Below, piece by piece: positions 54,701 through 63,700 of a DNA stretch of 64,000 nucleotides. Made by a program: the position numbers and the translations under genes. The stretch covers positions 11,408,001 to 11,472,000 of the forward strand of contig CM060200.1 of NCBI GenBank assembly GCA_030562195.1, given 5' to 3'. Origin of the DNA: Nipponacmea schrenckii. Taxonomy: Eukaryota; Mollusca; Gastropoda; Lottiidae. The notes below the pieces were generated by a model. The model saw nothing but the letters and a program-made list of their open reading frames with translations. It did not search any database and was not told the DNA's origin. Every line of letters begins with the position of its first letter. Positions within the stretch are counted from its first letter, which is position 1.

Positions 54701-57700
54701 TATTTTGTTGGATATGGTTGATTGAAGTGAACATTATGTTAGTTTTACAAGCTGTTATAATCTGTTATTGTCATTATATTTATGGTGGGAGGGTTTTCCA
54801 AACAACCAAGCCGGCATTGTCCTATAAATTAGAATAGAACTGAGAATACAAAAGGATTGTCGATGTAAACTTCAGAAAAACATGTCCAGCATAATATAAA
54901 AAATATTTTGCCTGTATAAGTCAAAAATTTCAGTTCACTTCTTTTAGGAGAAATTCATACCTTTTATGCATATCGCTCGCTGGTTGGTATTGGTTTGGCT
55001 TTTTGAAAAACAGATTCACCTTTATTTTCCGATGTAATATATCATAGAAATATGACTTCAGTTTACTTTTTGACATTATAAATTACTCATTTTGGTTTAA
55101 TTTTCGTCTTCAAAAAGTACTTTACATCATTAATATCACCATGATATAAACCAGTGACAATTGCTAACCCAGATGGACTATTCTTATAGAAGAAAGAAGA
55201 AGAAAATATTTTATTTAAGCTTATATATCAGTTTGGTAAGGGTATGTCATTAATGTCCCAATTGAAAGACTGTAAAAAAAAGTTTATGACATGTTTGGGT
55301 TCAAATTAAATGCCGATTGATAGAGCTTGCCTTTATTTTATATTATTCCGAATATAGTACGAATATATAGGATACTTAAAGGGCGTAAACCTCGTTCCAA
55401 ATCAGGTGCGATAATTTGATATAATGAAGAGTTAAAATTGATATGTCAAACGTGGTACAAAACTTGATTGGTCAATATAAGCCGAAAGTGAATCGGAGAA
55501 AAGGTTCTTTTACTTTCGATTTGATCGTAGTTTGGACGCCCCTTTTAATTAACGAAATTATGTTGCTTGTACATACTTTGTAAATGGTTGCAATATGTAA
55601 TTTTGTCAAATTTTCATTTTAACATGTGGTTAAATTCAACGTGTGGTGAAAACTTGATTACAGGCTTCAGTCAGAAAGGAATTGGATAGAAGTGCAAATA
55701 TGGAAACAAGAGCACGCGATACATTGTATAGATAAAGACTGTCAGAATATCTTCTCTTTTTTCTTTTTTTCTTTCTTTTGGTTTGTTTTTATCTAACTAT
55801 TCAATTTCTGTTTGTAGGGAACAGCTGGAGTTGCTGGATCGCCTGGGTTACCTGGACAAAATGGCGTCAAGGTAATGTTCAACATTCTAATCAAACAAAA
55901 TGTTTCCCAAGATAGAATATGCATTTATAGTCCATTCCTACTAAAATATGACATTTCAGTAGATCACAGTCGGCTAACGAAATATAATATGAAAAATATG
56001 AATACAGAATACTAGTATGCCTTAAAAGTTAGAAATTGACAGTATGCAAGGCATGTTATTTTCGAACACCTTTTAGTATTTCTCTTTGGAGAGGTCTACT
56101 ATTATTTCTTCCGATGTTCATATTCCTTGGACGCGAATTTTGATTGGCGGTGTGGATTTGCTTTATAAACGTTTAAAGGCATTCACACTTCCTAAAGTTA
56201 ATCAAAGATAGATCAATAGAATCTACAATCATCTGTGCGATAAGATACACACAGACCTATTCTCTTATTTTGAAAATATAAATGTTTGTTTCTCTACTCC
56301 AAAGATTGATTCAGGTAATTTTGCGTAGTTTGAACTTAAAAATATGGTTTATCTGGCTTCCAATTAATTCATAAGATTGATTTTGAAATTTATCAATTTT
56401 TCTGCGTGTAATTGCTAACACCTATATATTTTCTTTCTATCTTTTTACAATTTTACATTGGCTTTAAAGATAGGTTTCAGCATCACCATTTGAATAGTCC
56501 ATATTTATCTAAAACTAAAAGTATGTGGACCTAAAAAGGTAAAAGAATTCACCCACTCCATGTTTGATTATAAGATCAAACCATTTCAAGCTGTATGTGG
56601 ATTGATTGTCCAAAATTTCGAAATTTCATATTATGAGCTGAGCAAATTTTGATTTATTACGTTTTTTTTTCAAATGCAATTCAAATATAATTGCTTTTTC
56701 AAGTTGTTATATGTAATAATAAGTCTCTGTTGCATAAAATAAAGAGTTTAAGCCAATCAAAGCTATCCATAAAGGTACATTAGTTAATGGAAAAAAACAT
56801 TATTCCTTCTATCCTTCCTCCCAACTACAGAAATTCCTTCTATTATAATTAAGAAATGATAACGATATTTCTCCCAATCATTAGTACTTCTTTACTTTTC
56901 ATTGATACTTATCAAATATATATATATAAACGAAAATAAGGTAACCCATCTCTTTGATGCCGGCGTTTTATTTACAAATTGCATCCCAAGATGTTCTTAC
57001 ATCATTCTACACCCCGTGTTGAATTTTGTCTAATTGAAATATCTTGGTATGTTATATAGATGTATGTCACCTATTTCTTTTCACTACATCAAACTTTAAA
57101 AATTATTTCAAAAATACTCCACATTTCTGGCGGTAAGAACAAAATTAAAAAGGTTTTTTGAGAAGGCGGGGTTTATGTGAATTTAATGATGCGTTTATAG
57201 CATTCGAAGTTTTGCTGACGACGTTTTCTTACACTAACAACTCAGTGTGCCATTAAGAAAGTTGAGTTTTAAAACTAACTAGAAATTCATAAATATTATT
57301 TATTTACAAGGAAGCGTGTTTGTGGTTTTTCTTTAAACAAATTGGACACGTTTTTAATGTTATACTTATATATATTTATGTGTGATTCTAGAGGCTTGGA
57401 ATAAAAAACCCGAATCATCATTAAATGATTAAGAAAGCGTCGATAATATCTTTGAACTAATCAAATTTCCGTTTTCTATCACACCATTGCAGAACTTTAA
57501 TCAACTGATGAAGTGATAAATATGATATTCCTGATTTTGAACATGATATTTCAATATTCATGATCGTGCAGTTGGTTTTGATCGAATTAGACATTTGGTA
57601 AATAAGCCGAACTTGTAGATAGATATATGGTATTTACATGTATAAACATCTGTAAATATGAACGTATATTAGGGAGAAAACGTATGAAAATCAGTTCCAT

Positions 57701-60700
57701 ATCGAATACAGTGGTCAGAAAAACATGAAATTATTTTATTGGAGTATATACCACGTGCTTCTTTCTCTATAGATAGTTGATTTTGTCTTCGTAATTAGCA
57801 CCAATTTTGTGTAATATGTTCTACTTATTTTGCTTCATATAACTCTTATATATCGCGTGCAGATTCAAAACAACACTATTAAGTTAGCGAAGAACTTTTT
57901 CTCAGACCTATTTCATTGAGAGAAAATTGGTGGTGGATTTTCTTTGATCACGAAAGATCATGAATAACAGGATGATCGATCAAGCCGGATAAACCATGAT
58001 TTCTAGTTCCTATATGAAATCATTCCCTGTTATATTATTAAGTGCAATCTGTGATATATGTATAGCTCAATATGATTATCATGTTCAATATGTTTATTGG
58101 AAGGGTGAAACCGGTGATAGAGGTGTTCCAGGAACCCCAGGGCCTCCAGGAAATAACGGACGAGTGGTAAGTAATGATTTTTAAAATATTGGCCACTGTA
58201 ATAATAATCATAGTCATAAATTAGCAAATGAAATGAAGGCATCGTAATTGTGTATTATAGTAAAAAGTTCTATAGTATGTTTATATGTGCCATAATGAAT
58301 TAGTTTATTTGCATTTCTATATACATTATCAATGTTAAAATGGCTCTGTTTCGGTAGTGACTACGTGACCCACTGTCAGTGACAAAGCCCCCGACTGTTT
58401 TCTCATCAAGATAACAATAATTTTATCGCTTCGTTTGATGTTTTAACTGACGATCTTCATGTTCGTGTAGCTGAAAGTCGGTGTTGTTTTCTTACCGTTT
58501 GTTAAACACATTTATTTGACGATCTGATGTTCTCTTCTACGCCACGTGGAATTTACGATAACCAACTACCGGCATAGACCATAATTCATTGCAGCAGCCA
58601 ACTGTTACTGGCTAATCTTGTATGTGACATCACAGAAAAATACTTGCTCACACCAAATGAAATTTGAAACATATGAGAATGTCATTTTGAAATTTTTTTT
58701 ATGTCTTCAAGACACTAGACATTTAAAGTATTTATTTTCTGTTGACCTTGAAGACTAATGAATGGTGTTAGAAATTTGTAAGGCAGTTAATTATTGGCTT
58801 ATTCATGTCGAAATTAAGGATTATTCGGAGTTTTTTAACATCAATGAAAATTTATATGCCTGTGCCTATTGAGAAAATCGAAGACTCGATTAATATAACT
58901 TTCGAATAATTTGCATAAAATTCTGTGTTTTAAACTGTTCCGATGCGGGATACGTGTTGGCGTATAAAATGTAGCATTTGGGCCCGGCCTGTTAATAAAT
59001 TCATCACAACATTTGTTTGTAATTAAATTATTCCTACCGCGTGGTTTATCTTGATTTATTAAGATATGTACTGTTTGACCAACATATTTTAGTTACGTTT
59101 ACTTTGTACATCTTAATTAATATTGCTCTAAAATGAACTGTTTAGTATCCACCAACCCCATATGAACGATGTATTAGCGAGAAGAGAGCAAAATACATTG
59201 CGAAATATTCTCTCTTAATTAAAGGGAAAATTGAAAAATGAACTGAGCCAGGTTATTTTTTCCAAGCTCGGAACTGAACATTATCACAATCAATTCATCA
59301 CATTTTGTTACTTAAAGAATTATACATATACATGTTGATAAACAATCCTATTGTAAGTTCAAAACAGGTGGAAGTTTACATGTGACTATTAACAAATAGA
59401 TAAAGGTTAATGATGTTGAGGTTGATATGATGCATTCATTGCTTTATTTAGATAGATAGAGAGGAAAACATACTTCCTTTAGATATAACATTCAAGGTTG
59501 TGTAGGTCGTGTACAATATGGCATTGAAATTGCTACGCCTATTCGGAAATTTTACACTTATTATTGTTATTCCATAAAGCAATACAAAAAGGCTAATCGG
59601 AATAAACGTTTTGAAGCAAGACACAGTAAAGACTAAAATAATATTATGTATTCAGAATTTTCACAATTAAAGATATTCATTTTGTTCACAAGTGATACAC
59701 CTACTGGTTCCAATTAAACCAATGTGTGAGAAGACATCCTCGAAATTATACAAACTGTTCTTTAATTGATATTTCTTGTATGTTATATATTTCCGGCAAT
59801 ATTGTGTAACAACATTAGCAATTGAAATTGACTAGAAATTTGACAAATCATGCCATCTGTATTCAATTTCCTCACTTGCGTAAACTCAAATAAATTTGAT
59901 ATCTTAATATTAAAACAGCTTCATGCTTTTTACACCGAAAGCTGCATATGTGATACTGAAATGAATAAATAAATTGCTATAAAGTACATAATTATTTGAT
60001 GCAACAGACAGACTATTTGATTTCGGGGAAAGGTTTATCAAATCCCTTTTTTAGTCTCTTCATTTATAATCGTTCAAGGTCAATATTGTTAAGGCTCGGT
60101 CCTATTCTATATATTAAACATACTCTCAACTACATTGGATGGACGTGGAACAGTGATTAAAATCAAACACTTTAAGTAAGTATAATTACCAGCACCATGT
60201 TACTACTGAAATACTAGCCTACTGTTTGATCTCAACTTGGCTTATCATGTCATATCAAGATCATTTTAACTTACATGGGTCAGGTCATGGCTTTAGATGG
60301 GCTAATTTGACCTCGAGTTTAGATCTCTGTCATGACACAAAAAGGAAACACAAATGCACTAGAGCAAATATTGTCGTCTATTTGTAACCAGCAACATGCA
60401 TCACTTTCATAACAAAAAAGTACTAGGCCTAGTGTGTATTTGCCTTTTCTGTAGGTATAAATGTAATTTCTACAATGTAAGGAATCGCGTCTAAAAATCT
60501 GTTACTTTCTGACTTGCAGTCTAAATTCGTATTTAACTCAGAATTATGAAAACTACACAACATAAATCGTAATTTGAGTCTTTAAATAATGAAAATTATG
60601 CTGGCCCTTTAACTAGCATGGGATGTTTATTTTGAAAAGTGTGTGTACGTGTTGTTAAAATTAAGATCTATCGACTGGTAAAGCAAATGTACCTGTAAGA

Positions 60701-63700
60701 CGGCGTACAAAAAACACCGTTACCTTACCGTCTCGCTAATGAAAGGAATTTGTAAATAATTGGGATCCTGGAGAGACAGCAGTTAAAAGATAGTACTATC
60801 ATATCAAATTACAAACACAACTGGAAAATGTTTACATTGAAGCAAAACTATATACCGTCTTACTACTGAGATTAGATTGTTTATACCGTTTTAACAATAA
60901 AGACATGTCATGGCATGAAATATGCTAGACTATGCTATGGATTAATACATGTTGCTTCATCGGTATTATTTCCATTTGATCAACTGTTTTGTAAATTTGT
61001 TAATCTAACTTCTTTGTGATAGTACCATTTTACAGTAACTGCAAAATTCCGAAAAATATGACGAAAGTGCTTTTGATTCAGATATATTTGCTTTAATGAT
61101 ATTAGTCCGAGTGTTATGGAATGTGCAATAGCCTAATGTATTAACCAACATGATAATTCCTTTTCGTATCTGGTTAATGATTTAATGAAGTTGACATATA
61201 TTTTCTTGAATTTGCTTCTTTAGTATATTCTCTGTTTTAACACAGGTTGAAACCCATCATTTTTTGTAGTCACCGTCAAATTCATAAACAAAATTAATTT
61301 TGTCACTTTTTTTTTATTTAGTCAACAGCAATAACCATTCATCGAAATATTGTCAAAATATCGTCAAATTTTCATTGTCCAAAATCTCAACAAAAATGAT
61401 CAGATCAAATTCAAATCAGATGAAAACTCTAGTCTCAGTCGCGTTCATAAGCCAATTTCGACACATTTTGATTAAGTCAAGGCCAATAACTCAAAAACCG
61501 TTCATCGGAAAATCGTTAATATTTAACTTGGCCAAAATCTCACCAATATAAATATTCACACCAAATTTCATTCAAATCAGATGCCAACTGTGATCTCTAT
61601 TGAGTTCACAATAGATTCCAAAGCGTTTTTTTCTAAGTCAAGGGCAATAACTCAGAAACAGTTCATCGAAAAATCGTCAATATCGAACATGTCTAAGATC
61701 TCATCAATTTAAATGATCACACCAAATTTCATTCAAATCGGATGAAAACTGTAGTCTCTATTGCCTTGACAAGCTAATTGTTGGGACCGAGATGAAATGA
61801 TGACACGATTGACAACATGAAGTATAACAGTGAGTCAAAAACAGTTGGTCAAAAAATCGTTAATAGAGAACACATCAAAGATCAAACAATTCTATATAAG
61901 AAAAAACAACATATCAGTCCATTTTTAATGGATTAATATCACCGTATCTCGTTTTATACTTTAGTAAAAGGCTCACAAAAGGTAGAGGAAAACCGTTGAA
62001 ACTGACGTGCATCTTGTGTTAAATTGTGTTTTTTATTGTTTTTACGAAATGACAACATTTGCGCTACGAATTTTATTGCATCGCCCCTTATCCACCAAAA
62101 ATACAAAATCTGATAATCTGCAACATTATTGTGTGTGTACATTTACACCAATTTTTGTAAGTAGATGAATTTAGATTTGAAAACATAGATGTCTGACAAA
62201 GATAAATTGTATAACAAGATATAAATAGGAGAAAAAAAAAACAAATTTATCTCCTGAACATTCGAGAATCTTTTATATTGCATTCTTCGTCGAACGAAAA
62301 CTGGCATACATTTTGATGAACGTATAAAGGAAGCTGTAAAAAATGTGTTTTATATAATTGCTAAAACATTGTCGTCAACCATTGACATGAAATGCTAAAC
62401 AGTCCGGCAAATAAAGTGTGGGGAGAGGGGGGACGGACTGGAGTTATATATTTAACTTTTTAAAACAGAAATCCCAAAAACTTCAGCATAACAAAAACCT
62501 TGTATATAAATTATATTATGCAACATTTCATTGCTGCAGCTTAATACCATACTTCATTACCCCTCCCAAAATGTCCATTGTCCCAAGTTTTTCTATAAAC
62601 AATAGAAGCTCTAGGCTCCCCAATAGTATGTTGATATTATAAATGTACTCAATTGAAATTTTTTTTCTAGGGACCACAAGGACCTATTGGACCACCTGGT
62701 ATGATAGGACCTGTTGGAATACCAGGTTCACCAGGACCTCCGGTAAGTATGTTTGATATTATCTGATAACAACAAAAAATGTTATATTCATTATGCAGTT
62801 GTCGAAGTATTATTGAATTTTTCAAAACAAATTAGTTTTGTCGAATGAAGGACATTCACACGATGACAACATGACTCTTGTTAACTATTCATTAAATAAA
62901 AATATATATGTCAACCCTGAAGCGAATACATCAAAACCATGTAAACAGATGAACAAAGCCGTACATAATTTTAAAAACATGTTATTTTGAAATAGGATAC
63001 TTCTCCAGTTCACAAAGGTTCTTGTCATTATGGTATAGAATTGGGGAAAATTCCTTGTTGAGCTTGTGAATGAAATGAAACTAATTGTTTTCACAGATTT
63101 GTGACAGTTTCAATCGTTTTCTAATGGAATTTCAAATTTGTTGAATCAGTAAAATTATAGAAACTTGACGACATTATAACAGTACATAGACAATTTGTCA
63201 CTTTGTTAAAAACTTAAAGAAGTCAGAACAACTAAGGATATACATTATATTATGTGAAGATCGTAATTTGTTTATGACTAATGGTTATCTAGTTATATTC
63301 CAAAAACGGTAGTGGACCCATAATAAAATTACAGCAATCAACTTGTACGATCGGATACTATTTCCAAAATTGGTTATAATTTAGATAACATTGTGTCTTT
63401 CCGAACCCAAACCTATTAATACAAGCCTGAACAACTGATAATCTTGATCGTTCGCTAGATTGGCCCATAGCGCAGTTTCCGTTCTGTTGCTCATGGTCTG
63501 TATAAGTTGTATTCGGTCGACGAATCGAAAATAGACAACCACTCAGTTGATCTTCCTTGATAGTTAACGGTCTATTTCTTGACAGAACGGTTTTGAACAT
63601 GTCTAAAAGTATTCTACATCGGCAACTTTCTTTCTAGTTGATCGTTAGTATATGGCAAATTTCTTGATAGTGGTGTCTGAATCATGTCTTAAAAAAACAT

